A program made the translations under genes and the position numbers. A model generated the notes under the pieces. The model made no database searches. It saw only the letters and a program-made list of their open reading frames with translations, and was not told the DNA's origin. From Bacillota bacterium (lineage in GTDB: Bacteria; Bacillota; Clostridia; Clostridiales; Clostridiaceae), in assembly GCA_023399035.1 (NCBI GenBank), contig JAEWQX010000242.1, positions 1-21,409 on the forward strand: a DNA stretch of 21,409 nt, written 5' to 3'. The stretch's first letter is position 1. Each line of letters starts with the position of its first letter. Of this stretch, positions 6,012 through 14,519 are shown piece after piece.

Positions 6012-7607
6012 ATGGCAGGGAATCAGGTTAAGATATTTGATTCTACTTTGAGGGATGGCGCTCAGGGCCAGGGAATTTCATTTTCATTAGAAGATAAAAT
6101 CAAAATTGTAAAGATACTTGATGATATGCATGTTGATTTTATTGAAGCTGGAAATCCAGGATCAAATCCAAAGGATATGGAATTTTTTAAGAGGCTTAAG
6201 GAAATTGAATTGAAATATTCAAAAATAGCTGCTTTTGGTTCTACTAGAAGACCTAATATTAAAGCTGAAGAAGATAAGAACTTAAAGGATCTTCTTTCAT
6301 CAGGTTCAGAAGTACTTGTTGTATTCGGAAAGTCATGGGATTTTCAAGTTACTGACATTATAAAAACTTCATTGGATGAGAATTTGAACATGATAAGAGA
6401 TACAATAGATTACTTGTGCAAGAATGGTAAAAAAGTTATTTTTGATGCTGAACATTTTTATGATGGATATAAATCGAATAGCCAATATGCAGTAGCAACA
6501 ATAAAAGCAGCACAGGAAGCTGGTGCACAGACAGTTGTGTTATGTGACACAAATGGAGGAACATTACCACATGAAATATTTGAAATAACTAAATCGGCTA
6601 AAGAAGCTGTAGATGTAGAAGTTGGAGTTCATAGTCATGATGATATGGGAATGGCAGTTGCAAATTCAATCATGGCAGTTGAAGCAGGAGCAAAACAAGT
6701 TCAGGGCACTTTCATAGGCATAGGTGAAAGATGCGGGAATGCGAACCTGAGTGCAATAATACCAATTTTGAAGTTTAAGATGAATATGGATATTTTAGAT
6801 GGGATTGATCTTATTGATTTAACTAAAACATCAAGATTTATAGCTGAAATATGTAATATGACTCTAGATGATGAAAGTCCATTTGTAGGCAACTCATCTT
6901 TTGCACATAAAGGCGGTATGCATATAGATGCAGTAACCAAATGTTCTAAATCTTATGAGCATATAGACCCTAAGCTTGTGGGAAATAAAAGAAGATTTCT
7001 TGTTTCTGAGGTAAGTGGAAAAAGTACAATTCTTCAGGAAATTAGAAAGATATTTCCTAATGTATCAAAGGATGATAATGCAGTTCAGAAAATTACCGAT
7101 AGGCTTAAGGAATTGGAATATGAGGGATATCAATTTGAAGGTGCTGAAGGTACTGTAGAGCTTATTATAAGAAAGATAATTGGAAAGTATAAACCTTTCT
7201 TTAAATTAAATCACTTTAAGATAATTGGAGAGCAGCCTTATGGGACTAATGATTTCTCTTCTACAGCTGTAATAAATATTACAGTTGATGGACAGAATGA
7301 AATGACAGCAGCTGAAGGAGAGGGACCAGTAAATGCATTGGATAAGGCTATAAGAAAGGCACTCGAAGTATTCTACCCTGAATTAAAACAGGCAAGGCTT
7401 GTTGACTATAAGGTTAGAGTGCTTGATTCAGAAAGTGCAACAGAAGCAAAAGTTAGAGTATTAATTGAATCAACTGATGGAATCGATACATGGAGTACTG
7501 TAGGAGTATCCCGAGATGTAATACAAGCTAGCTGGATAGCACTGGTAGATTCAATAGAATATAAATTATTAAAAGATATTGAAAGAAAAGTTAAGGCATA
7601 TTTTTAA
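6012..7607 (+). CDS. cimA: Citramalate synthase
   Basis: Condenses pyruvate with acetyl-CoA to (R)-citramalate, the first step of the threonine-independent route to 2-oxobutyrate and isoleucine. It belongs to the LeuA/CimA family. The 531-residue length and several signatures point to the bacterial CimA branch rather than LeuA: IFDSTLRDGAQGQG (about 9-22), IEAGNPGSNPKDMEFF, FGSTRRPN, VVFGKSWDFQVTDI, and FDAEHFYDGYKSN. The metal site is GVHSHDDMG in the TIM barrel. The GIGERCGNANL loop follows. The LeuA-type C-terminal dimer domain (about 395-531) usually binds the feedback amino acid. AAGGGGG precedes ATG 6012. The next genes leuC, leuD and leuB can process citramalate. Annotation as 2-isopropylmalate synthase is possible in databases; no second synthase is present here. 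Confidence 0.88.
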   Translation: MAGNQVKIFDSTLRDGAQGQGISFSLEDKIKIVKILDDMHVDFIEAGNPGSNPKDMEFFKRLKEIELKYSKIAAFGSTRRPNIKAEEDKNLKDLLSSGSEVLVVFGKSWDFQVTDIIKTSLDENLNMIRDTIDYLCKNGKKVIFDAEHFYDGYKSNSQYAVATIKAAQEAGAQTVVLCDTNGGTLPHEIFEITKSAKEAVDVEVGVHSHDDMGMAVANSIMAVEAGAKQVQGTFIGIGERCGNANLSAIIPILKFKMNMDILDGIDLIDLTKTSRFIAEICNMTLDDESPFVGNSSFAHKGGMHIDAVTKCSKSYEHIDPKLVGNKRRFLVSEVSGKSTILQEIRKIFPNVSKDDNAVQKITDRLKELEYEGYQFEGAEGTVELIIRKIIGKYKPFFKLNHFKIIGEQPYGTNDFSSTAVINITVDGQNEMTAAEGEGPVNALDKAIRKALEVFYPELKQARLVDYKVRVLDSESATEAKVRVLIESTDGIDTWSTVGVSRDVIQASWIALVDSIEYKLLKDIERKVKAYF

Positions 7608-7622
7608 GGAGATGATTAGAAA

Positions 7623-8882
7623 ATGGGTATGACAATGACACAAAAGATTTTAGCTGCTCATGCAGGATTAGAATCTGTAAAAGCTGGACAATTAATCGAG
7701 GCTAATCTTGATTTAGTATTAGGAAATGATATTACAACTCCAGTAGCTGTAAATGAATTTAAAAAATTTGGAACTGATAAGGTATTTAGCAAGAGCCAGA
7801 TTGCTATAGTTCCTGATCACTTTACTCCTAATAAAGATATAAAGGCAGCTGAACAAGTAAAATACATCAGAGAATTTGCTAATAAGATGGAAATTGAAAA
7901 CTTCTTCGAAGTTGGAGAAATGGGAATAGAGCATTGCTTAGTACCAGAAAAAGGACTAGCTGTAGCTGGTGATGTTGTAATTGGTGCTGACTCACATACT
8001 TGTACTTATGGAGCACTTGGAGCTTTCTCAACAGGTATAGGATCAACTGATATGGCTGCTGGTATGGCAACTGGTAAGTGCTGGTTTAAAGTTCCATCAG
8101 CATTAAAGTTTGTTTTAAAGAATAAACCAGCAAAATGGATAAGTGGTAAAGATATTATTTTACACATAATCGGAATGATTGGTGTTGATGGTGCTTTATA
8201 TAAATCAATGGAATTTGTAGGAGATGGATTACAATATCTTTCTATGGATGACAGATTTACAATGGCTAACATGGCTATTGAAGCAGGTGGAAAAAATGGA
8301 ATATTCCCAGTAGATGATAAAACTGAAGAATATTTAAAAGAACATACTAAGAGAGAGTGGAAGAAGTATGAAGCAGATGTAGATGCTGAATATGATGAAG
8401 TTTATGAAATTGATTTAAGTACATTAAGACCAACAGTTTCATTCCCACATTTACCAGATAACACAAGGACAATTGATAATACTGGTGATGTAAAGATTGA
8501 CCAAGTTGTAATTGGTTCATGCACTAATGGTAGAATTTCAGATTTAAGAGTTGCTAGAGATATTCTTAAGGGCAAGAAAGTTGATAAGTCTGTAAGATGT
8601 ATAGTTATTCCAGGAACTCAGAAGATTTATCTTCAAGCTTTAGAAGAAGGAATAATAAAAGACTTAATTGAAGCTGGAGCTGCAGTTTCTACACCAACTT
8701 GCGGACCTTGCCTTGGAGGACATATGGGAATTTTAGCAAAAGGTGAAAGATGTGTATCAACAACAAACAGAAACTTTGTAGGAAGAATGGGTCATGTTGA
8801 ATCAGAAGTTTATCTTGCAAGTCCAGCAGTTGCAGCAGCATCTGCAATAACAGGAAAGATAACTGATCCAGAATTAGTGTAG
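7623..8882 (+). CDS. leuC: 3-isopropylmalate / citramalate isomerase, large subunit
   Basis: Large subunit of the [4Fe-4S] isomerase that converts 2-isopropylmalate to 3-isopropylmalate, and citramalate to 3-methylmalate by way of citraconate. The 419 residues correspond to the shorter LeuC/homoaconitase-like type that pairs with a short LeuD. Cluster ligands are Cys300 (GSCTNGRISD), Cys360 and Cys363 (TPTCGPCLGG). GADSHTCTYGALGAFSTGIGSTD (about 122-144) is the aconitase-family substrate loop. AAGGAG overlaps the cimA stop codon, so the two genes are tightly linked. The first ATG at 7623 was kept; the ATG at 7629 is also possible. Cytoplasmic and oxygen-sensitive by family. Confidence 0.94.
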   Translation: MGMTMTQKILAAHAGLESVKAGQLIEANLDLVLGNDITTPVAVNEFKKFGTDKVFSKSQIAIVPDHFTPNKDIKAAEQVKYIREFANKMEIENFFEVGEMGIEHCLVPEKGLAVAGDVVIGADSHTCTYGALGAFSTGIGSTDMAAGMATGKCWFKVPSALKFVLKNKPAKWISGKDIILHIIGMIGVDGALYKSMEFVGDGLQYLSMDDRFTMANMAIEAGGKNGIFPVDDKTEEYLKEHTKREWKKYEADVDAEYDEVYEIDLSTLRPTVSFPHLPDNTRTIDNTGDVKIDQVVIGSCTNGRISDLRVARDILKGKKVDKSVRCIVIPGTQKIYLQALEEGIIKDLIEAGAAVSTPTCGPCLGGHMGILAKGERCVSTTNRNFVGRMGHVESEVYLASPAVAAASAITGKITDPELV

Positions 8883-8895
8883 GAGGTATTTAGTA

Positions 8896-9381
8896 ATGAG
8901 CGTAAAAGGTAGAGTATTCAAATATGGAGATAATGTAGATACAGATGTAATAATCCCAGCAAGATATTTAAATACATCAGATGCTAAAGAACTTGCTGCA
9001 CATTGTATGGAAGATATAGATACTGAATTTGTAAAAAAGGTACAACCAGGAGATATAATTGTTGCAAATAAAAACTTTGGATGCGGTTCTTCAAGAGAAC
9101 ATGCTCCTTTAGCAATTAAAACAGCAGGAGTAAGCTGTGTTATAGCATCAACATTTGCAAGAATTTTTTACAGAAATGCAATTAATATCGGATTACCAAT
9201 ATTAGAATGTGATGAAGCTGTAAAGAATATCGATGCTGGTGATGAATTAGAAGTAGATTTCAAGAGTGGATTAATCAAAAATTTAACTAAAAATCAACAA
9301 TATCAAGGTGAAGGATTTCCTGAATTCATGCAGAAAATCATCGATAATGATGGGCTTATAGGATACATTAAGAATAGTTAA
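8896..9381 (+). CDS. leuD: 3-isopropylmalate / citramalate isomerase, small subunit
   Basis: Small (swivel-domain) subunit that completes the LeuC active site. The 161 residues fit the short LeuD type. It starts MSVKGRVFKYGDNVDTDVIIPARYLNT; the DTDVIIPARYL loop sets substrate choice. NFGCGSSREHAPLAIK (about 60-75) is the hallmark substrate-binding motif, followed by FARIFYRNAINIGLP. Consensus AGGAGGT (8882-8888), 7 bases from the ATG, overlaps the leuC end. Coupling to leuC is expected. After its stop comes a 312-base gap with a MITE-like repeat before leuB, unlike the tight spacing of the preceding genes. Confidence 0.94.
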   Translation: MSVKGRVFKYGDNVDTDVIIPARYLNTSDAKELAAHCMEDIDTEFVKKVQPGDIIVANKNFGCGSSREHAPLAIKTAGVSCVIASTFARIFYRNAINIGLPILECDEAVKNIDAGDELEVDFKSGLIKNLTKNQQYQGEGFPEFMQKIIDNDGLIGYIKNS

Positions 9382-9389
9382 TGGTTTAA

Positions 9390-9670
9390 AGTTGATAATT
9401 GAGAGTTAAGAATGAAAGCTCTAAAGAGAAAGTTTAACTGATCAAATGTAGAATTTGGAGTTTCACTTTTTCTGAGGAATTTCTAAAATTTTTAATCTGA
9501 ATTTTCATAAATGAATAGTTTATTATACTTAGAAATTAAATTTTAGGATACGTGTTTTATAAATAAAATAAATTACTGGTTGATTAGAAGATAGACTGGA
9601 AGTTGATGAAAAGAGAAATTATTTAGTAATTTCTACAACACTATCAACTTTCAATTTTCAACTATCAACT
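9390..9670. repeat. MITE-like element with imperfect terminal inverted repeats
   Basis: A 281-base AT-rich non-coding block between leuD and leuB. Its left end AGTTGATAATTGAGAGTTAAG (9390-9410) is matched in reverse complement by AGTTGATAGTTGAAAATTG and AAG (9648-9670), about 18 of 22 positions alike. Inside are nested palindromes: AATTTCTAA (9478-9486) with TTAGAAATT (9529-9537), and AGAAATTA (9614-9621) with TAATTTCT (9627-9634). No transposase frame is present. The ends are made of short GTTGA/ATTGA units, a style seen in clostridial intergenic repeats. No clear target-site duplication is seen. It is probably transcribed as part of the operon. Confidence 0.6.
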
Positions 9671-9693
9671 GAATAAATTTGGGGGTTATGAAT

Positions 9694-10776
9694 ATGAAAT
9701 GTAATATAGCTGTAGTAGCAGGAGACGGAATAGGTCCAGACATAGTAGCAGAAGCAATAAAGGTATTAAAGACAGTAGGAGATAAATTCGGACATAGATT
9801 CGAATATGAATATGCCATTGCTGGTGGATGTGCAATCGATAAGACAGGAGAAGCACTTCCAAAAGAAACTTTAGATATATGTTTAAGAAATGATGCAGTA
9901 TTACTTGGAGCTGTTGGTGGTCCTAAGTGGGATGATCCAGATGCAAAAGTAAGACCTGAACAAGCACTTATGGGATTAAGATCAGGCCTAGGACTTTATT
10001 GTAATTTAAGACCAGCAACACTATATGCACCATTAAAAAATGCATCACCACTTAAAGATAGTATAGTAGATAAGGGAATAGATATTGCTATCGTAAGAGA
10101 ATTAACAGGTGGTATTTATTTTGGAAAAAGAGGAAGAGAAGTAGTTGATGGTGTCCAATCAGCTTATGATACTGAAAGATATAATGTAAATGAAATCAAG
10201 AGAATTGCTAAAATCGGATTTGAAACAGCAATGAAGAGAAAGAAAAAGTTAACATGTGTTGATAAAGCTAATATTCTTGAAAGCTCAAGACTTTGGAGAG
10301 TTGTTATAAATGAAATGTCTAAGGATTATCCAGAAGTTGAATTAAATTATATGTATGTAGATAATGCTTCAATGCAGATAGTAAAAGACCCATCTCAATT
10401 TGATGTAATTGTAACTTCAAACATATTTGGAGATATATTATCTGATGAAGCAAGTATGGTTACAGGATCAATTGGAATGTTACCATCAGCATCACTTGGA
10501 GAAGGAACTCGTGGAATGTATGAACCAATTCATGGTAGTGCTCCTGATATTGCAGGAATGGGTATTGCAAATCCATTGGCAACTATATTATCAACAGCTA
10601 TGATGCTTAGATACAGCTTTAATTTAGAAGAAGAAGCTAAAGCAATTGAAAAAGCAGTTTTAGAGGTTCTTGAAGATGGATATAGAACTGGAGATATAAT
10701 GAGTGAAGGCAAGACTAAGGTTGGTACAACTGAAATGGGCGATCTTGTTTGTAAAAAAATTGTTGAAGGGAAGTAG
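9694..10776 (+). CDS. leuB: 3-isopropylmalate dehydrogenase
   Basis: NAD-dependent oxidative decarboxylase of the isocitrate/isopropylmalate dehydrogenase family. It makes 2-oxoisocaproate for leucine and can turn 3-methylmalate into 2-oxobutyrate. I start it at ATG 9694 (360 residues), because GGGGG (9681-9685) sits 8 bases upstream and the family begins MKCNIAVVAGDGIGPD. Visible motifs: GAVGGPKWDD (about 75-84), RPEQALMGLRSGLGLYCNLRP with the substrate-binding arginines, IVRELTGGIYFGKRGR, DKANILESSRLWR with the catalytic Lys, the metal-binding SNIFGDILSDEASM, and the NAD-binding EPIHGSAPDIAGMGIANP. Length is normal. ilvD follows after 6 bases. The earlier in-frame TTG and ATG codons are less likely starts. 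Confidence 0.94.
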   Translation: MKCNIAVVAGDGIGPDIVAEAIKVLKTVGDKFGHRFEYEYAIAGGCAIDKTGEALPKETLDICLRNDAVLLGAVGGPKWDDPDAKVRPEQALMGLRSGLGLYCNLRPATLYAPLKNASPLKDSIVDKGIDIAIVRELTGGIYFGKRGREVVDGVQSAYDTERYNVNEIKRIAKIGFETAMKRKKKLTCVDKANILESSRLWRVVINEMSKDYPEVELNYMYVDNASMQIVKDPSQFDVIVTSNIFGDILSDEASMVTGSIGMLPSASLGEGTRGMYEPIHGSAPDIAGMGIANPLATILSTAMMLRYSFNLEEEAKAIEKAVLEVLEDGYRTGDIMSEGKTKVGTTEMGDLVCKKIVEGK

Positions 10777-10782
10777 AAGCAT

Positions 10783-12441
10783 ATGAAAAGTGACGTACTA
10801 AAAAAGGGCCCAGGGAGGGCTGCTCAAAGATCACTTCTTAGAGCATTAGGTTTGACTGATGAAGAAATAAACAGACCAATAATTGGAGTTGTATCAGCTC
10901 AAAGCGATGTAATTCCAGGACATATGAATCTTGATAAAGTAACTGAAGCAGTTAAAAAGGGTGTAACACTTGCTGGTGGTACTCCACTTGTAGTTCCAGC
11001 TATCGGAGTTTGTGATGGATTAGCTATGGGACATGAAGGGATGAAATACTCTCTTGTCACAAGAGAACTTATTGCAGATTCAATTGAATGTCTTGCAAAA
11101 GCTCATGCATTTGATGCACTAGTTTTAATTCCTAACTGTGACAAGATTGTTCCAGGTATGATTATGGCATCATTAAGAGTTAATATTCCATCAGTTGTTG
11201 TAAGCGGCGGTCCAATGCTTGCAGGAAAGCATAACGGAAATGCTATTTCACTTTCAACAATGTTTGAAGCAGTTGGATCTTATGAAAATGGATTAATTGA
11301 TGAAAAAGAATTATGTGATATAGAAAAATGTGCATGTCCAACATGTGGATCATGTTCAGGAATGTTTACAGCAAACTCAATGAACTGTCTTTGTGAAGTT
11401 TTAGGTTTAGCTTTACCTGGCAATGGTACTATTCCAGCAGTTTATTCAGAAAGAATAAGACTTGCTAAGGAAGCTGGTATGGCTGTTATGGATATGCTAA
11501 AGAAAGATATAAAGCCAAGAGATATTGTTAATGAAAAGAGCATTATGAATGCACTTAGAGCAGATATGGCACTTGGATGTTCAACTAACAGTGTTCTTCA
11601 TATTACTGCAATTGCAAATGAAGCAAAGGTTGATATGAATTTAGATATAATTAATGAATTATCATCTAAGACACCTGATTTATGTAAATTAGCACCAGCA
11701 TCTAATATTCATATTGAAAGATTATATGAAGCAGGTGGAATTCAAGCTGTATTAAGCGAATTATCTAAAAAGGTAGACCTTAACTTAGAGTGTATTACAG
11801 TTACAGGAAAAACATTAGGAGAAAATATAAAGGGCGCATCTGTTAAGGATTATGATGTAATAAGACCAATAGATAATCCATATAGTGAAACAGGTGGAAT
11901 TGCAATACTTAGAGGTAACTTAGCACCAGATGGAGCTGTTGTTAAGAGAGCAGCTGTATTACCTCAAATGCTCGTACACGAAGGTCCTGCAAAGGTCTTT
12001 GATTCTGAAGAAGAAGCTAATGCAGCAATTTTCAATAAGGAAATACAAGCTGGAGATGTTATTGTAATAAGATATGAAGGTCCTAAGGGCGGCCCAGGTA
12101 TGAGAGAAATGCTTCAGGCAACAGCAGCAATTGCTGGTATGAAATTAGATGACTCAGTAGCATTGATTACTGATGGAAGATTCAGTGGAGCTACAAGAGG
12201 AGCATCTATAGGACATGTTTCTCCAGAAGCAGCAGCAGGTGGAACTATTGGATTATTAAAAGATGGAGATATAATTTCAATTGATATAAACAATAATAAG
12301 CTTGAAGTTAAATTAAGCGATGAAGAATTAGCTGAAAGAAGAAAGAACTTTAAACCACTTGAACCAAAGGTTAAAGAAGGTTACTTAGCTAGATATGCTA
12401 AACTTGTAAGTTCTGCAGCTGAAGGAGCAATTCTTAAATAG
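10783..12441 (+). CDS. ilvD: Dihydroxy-acid dehydratase
   Basis: Fe-S dehydratase that forms 2-oxoisovalerate and 3-methyl-2-oxopentanoate, the direct precursors of valine/leucine and isoleucine. The 552 residues fit the shorter IlvD form (IlvD/Edd family). Cluster cysteines visible are Cys119 in PNCDKIVPGM and Cys191 in CPTCGSCSGMFTAN (185-197). At the position where [2Fe-2S] relatives carry an extra Cys, this protein has VIPGHMNL, as in oxygen-sensitive E. coli-type enzymes, so a labile [4Fe-4S] cluster is inferred. C-terminal motifs are YEGPKGGPGMREML and DGRFSGATRGASIGHVSPEAA. It begins 6 bases after the leuB stop and has only a moderate ribosome site (AAGGG about 12 bases upstream), suggesting translational coupling. 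Confidence 0.95.
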   Translation: MKSDVLKKGPGRAAQRSLLRALGLTDEEINRPIIGVVSAQSDVIPGHMNLDKVTEAVKKGVTLAGGTPLVVPAIGVCDGLAMGHEGMKYSLVTRELIADSIECLAKAHAFDALVLIPNCDKIVPGMIMASLRVNIPSVVVSGGPMLAGKHNGNAISLSTMFEAVGSYENGLIDEKELCDIEKCACPTCGSCSGMFTANSMNCLCEVLGLALPGNGTIPAVYSERIRLAKEAGMAVMDMLKKDIKPRDIVNEKSIMNALRADMALGCSTNSVLHITAIANEAKVDMNLDIINELSSKTPDLCKLAPASNIHIERLYEAGGIQAVLSELSKKVDLNLECITVTGKTLGENIKGASVKDYDVIRPIDNPYSETGGIAILRGNLAPDGAVVKRAAVLPQMLVHEGPAKVFDSEEEANAAIFNKEIQAGDVIVIRYEGPKGGPGMREMLQATAAIAGMKLDDSVALITDGRFSGATRGASIGHVSPEAAAGGTIGLLKDGDIISIDINNNKLEVKLSDEELAERRKNFKPLEPKVKEGYLARYAKLVSSAAEGAILK

Positions 12442-12546
12442 TTAACAATTAAGAGTTAACAAATAACAGTTAATGAGAAAATTTCTACGAAGTTTTTTGA
12501 ATTGTATTTTTACATATTTTTAAAATTTCGTAGAAAGTATTTTTAT
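12442..12546. repeat. Repeat-like intergenic hairpin between ilvD and ilvB
   Basis: Short GTTAACA/GTTAATG units (12442-12477) are followed by a 15-bp stem: TTTCTACGAAGTTTT (12482-12496) pairs with AAAATTTCGTAGAAA (12522-12536) with one G-U, over a 25-base loop. The build, short GTT-A units next to a TTTCTAC palindrome, resembles the block at 9390-9670. There is no clean T run directly after the stem, and ilvB follows, so it is more likely a repeat or RNA-processing hairpin than a full terminator. Confidence 0.5.
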
Positions 12547-12606
12547 ATGAAAGATTAATTTAAGTGATGAATGTGGAATCATTTTATGAGCAAAGGAGTG
12601 AATAAA

Positions 12607-14268
12607 ATGTTATTGACGGGGGCTGAAATTTTAATAAAGTCTTTAATTGATGAAAATGTTGAGACTATATTTGGATATCCGGGTGGTGCTGTGCTTAATA
12701 TTTATGATGAAATTTATAAATATAAAGATCAGCTTCATCATGTTTTAACTTGTCATGAACAGGGGGCAGCTCATGCAGCGGATGGTTATGCAAGGGCAAC
12801 AGGAAAAGTAGGTGTATGTATTGCTACATCTGGTCCAGGTGCTACTAATCTTGTAACAGGTATTGCAACAGCATATATGGATTCTGTTCCAATGGTAGCT
12901 ATAACAGGAAATGTAACAACACCACTTCTTGGAAAGGATAGTTTTCAGGAGGTTGATATAAAAGGAATTACTATGCCGATAACAAAGCATAATTACATTG
13001 TAAGTGATGTTAATGAACTTCAAGATGTGATAAAGGAAGCCTTTTATATAGCGCAGTCAGGAAGACCAGGTCCTGTACTTATAGATATTCCAAAGGATGT
13101 AACTGCTAATAAAGCAGAATATGAAAAACTTATTCCAAAAGAAATAGTCAGAAGCACTGATAAGATTAAGGACTCTGATATTGAAGAAGCTGTAAAGTTA
13201 ATTAATGAATGTGAAAGACCTTTTATATATGCAGGTGGCGGAGTAGGTATATCTGGAGCAACTGAAGAACTTGTTGAGTTTGCTGAAAAGATAAATTCAC
13301 CAGTTTCAACATCATTAATGGCCAATTCGGAATTCCCTAATGACCATGAATTATACACTGGAATGATAGGCATGCATGGAACAAAGGCGTCTAATATAGG
13401 AGCAACTAAATGTGATTTATTAATAACTCTAGGAGCAAGATTCAGTGATAGAGTTATAAGCAATCAGGATCATGTTAAGAATGCAAAAATAATTCATATT
13501 GATGTAGATCCAGCTGAAGTCAATAAGAATATAAAAGTAGATGCATCTGTTATTGGAGATTTAAAAGTAGTATTAGAAAAGCTTATACCATTAGTAGATA
13601 ATAAGAAAAATCAGAAATGGCTTGATAAGATAGAAGGATTGAAAGTCAAAGAACAAGTTATTGATTATAACTGTACCAGCCCTGAATTATTATTTAAGAC
13701 ACTAAATGAATTAAATAAGGACGGAAACTTTGTTATTTCAACAGAAGTTGGACAGCATCAAATGTGGGCTGCACAGAATTTTAAGTTTAAAAATCATAGA
13801 ACTTTTATAACTTCAGGTGGACTTGGAACAATGGGATATGGACTTGGAGCAGCAATTGGGGCACAGGTAGGAAGGCATGATAGACAAGTAATCAATATTG
13901 CTGGTGACGGAAGCTTTGGAATGAACTGTAATGAGTTTGTTACTGCTGTTAAAAATAAGCTTCCATTAATAGAAATAGTTATGAATAACAACTGTCTTGG
14001 TATGGTTAGGCAATGGCAGACTCTATTTTATGGAGAAAGATATTCAGAAACAACACTTGATAGACCAACAGATTATGTAAAACTTGCAGAAGCATTTGGC
14101 GGCAAAGCTTACAGAGTAACTAAATCCGATGAAGTAGAAAAAGTATTAAAAGAAGCTTTAGCATATAGTGATGGTCCTGTATTAATAGATTATGTAATAG
14201 ATACAGATAAAAAAGTATTCCCAATGGTAGCACCAGGTGCACCAATTGATCAGATAATGACAGAATAA
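12607..14268 (+). CDS. ilvB: Acetolactate (acetohydroxyacid) synthase, large catalytic subunit
   Basis: ThDP-dependent enzyme that joins two pyruvates to acetolactate, or pyruvate and 2-oxobutyrate to acetohydroxybutyrate. I start at ATG 12607 (553 residues), since AAAGGAG (12592-12598) lies 8 bases upstream and the family begins MLLTGAEILI; the ATG at 12571 lacks a site. The N-terminal ThDP domain has FGYPGGAVL and the catalytic Glu51 in CHEQGAAHAADGYAR, then TSGPGATNLVTGIATA. The middle domain contains YAGGGVGISGA. The C-terminal ThDP/Mg motif runs from GDG (433-435) to NNNC (460-463), followed by LGMVRQWQ. The presence of FAD-family features and ilvN in the same operon favours the anabolic IlvB over catabolic AlsS. 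It closes the operon. Confidence 0.94.
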   Translation: MLLTGAEILIKSLIDENVETIFGYPGGAVLNIYDEIYKYKDQLHHVLTCHEQGAAHAADGYARATGKVGVCIATSGPGATNLVTGIATAYMDSVPMVAITGNVTTPLLGKDSFQEVDIKGITMPITKHNYIVSDVNELQDVIKEAFYIAQSGRPGPVLIDIPKDVTANKAEYEKLIPKEIVRSTDKIKDSDIEEAVKLINECERPFIYAGGGVGISGATEELVEFAEKINSPVSTSLMANSEFPNDHELYTGMIGMHGTKASNIGATKCDLLITLGARFSDRVISNQDHVKNAKIIHIDVDPAEVNKNIKVDASVIGDLKVVLEKLIPLVDNKKNQKWLDKIEGLKVKEQVIDYNCTSPELLFKTLNELNKDGNFVISTEVGQHQMWAAQNFKFKNHRTFITSGGLGTMGYGLGAAIGAQVGRHDRQVINIAGDGSFGMNCNEFVTAVKNKLPLIEIVMNNNCLGMVRQWQTLFYGERYSETTLDRPTDYVKLAEAFGGKAYRVTKSDEVEKVLKEALAYSDGPVLIDYVIDTDKKVFPMVAPGAPIDQIMTE

Positions 14269-14293
14269 AGTTTAGAATTTTTATATTAAGTTC

Positions 14294-14326
14294 GTGGGTG
14301 AGTATAAATTATTCACCCACTTTTTT
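14294..14326 (+). terminator. Rho-independent terminator of the ilv/leu operon
   Basis: GTGGGTGA (14294-14301) pairs with TCACCCAC (14313-14320), with two more pairs inside. Six T follow (14321-14326). It is GC-rich for this genome and lies 25 bases after the ilvB stop. Confidence 0.93.
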
Positions 14327-14519
14327 AGAACAATTACTGCATATGGATTGTAGATAAAATGCAGATTAGATAATTATTAAAATATAAATTTACTTTAAGC
14401 ATTTTATTTTTTATATCAAGATCCTGAACGATACGTTTGATTAGTTTTTAACACTTGTAATATAATCTTAGATATAAGATTTAAAAGATATTAGGATAAA
14501 GTTAGGAAGAGATTAATAG

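Noticed and set aside
9390..9670. CRISPR-like or tandem repeat array
   Set aside because: The short GTTGA/ATTGA units are irregular and lack equal spacers; there is no CRISPR array in the window.
9679..9693. Upstream TTG 9679 or ATG 9688 as the leuB start
   Set aside because: GGGGG at 9681-9685 overlaps or is too near these codons; the family N-terminus begins at ATG 9694.
12571..12606. ATG 12571 as the ilvB start
   Set aside because: No ribosome site before it, and AAAGGAG lies 8 bases before ATG 12607, where the family begins.
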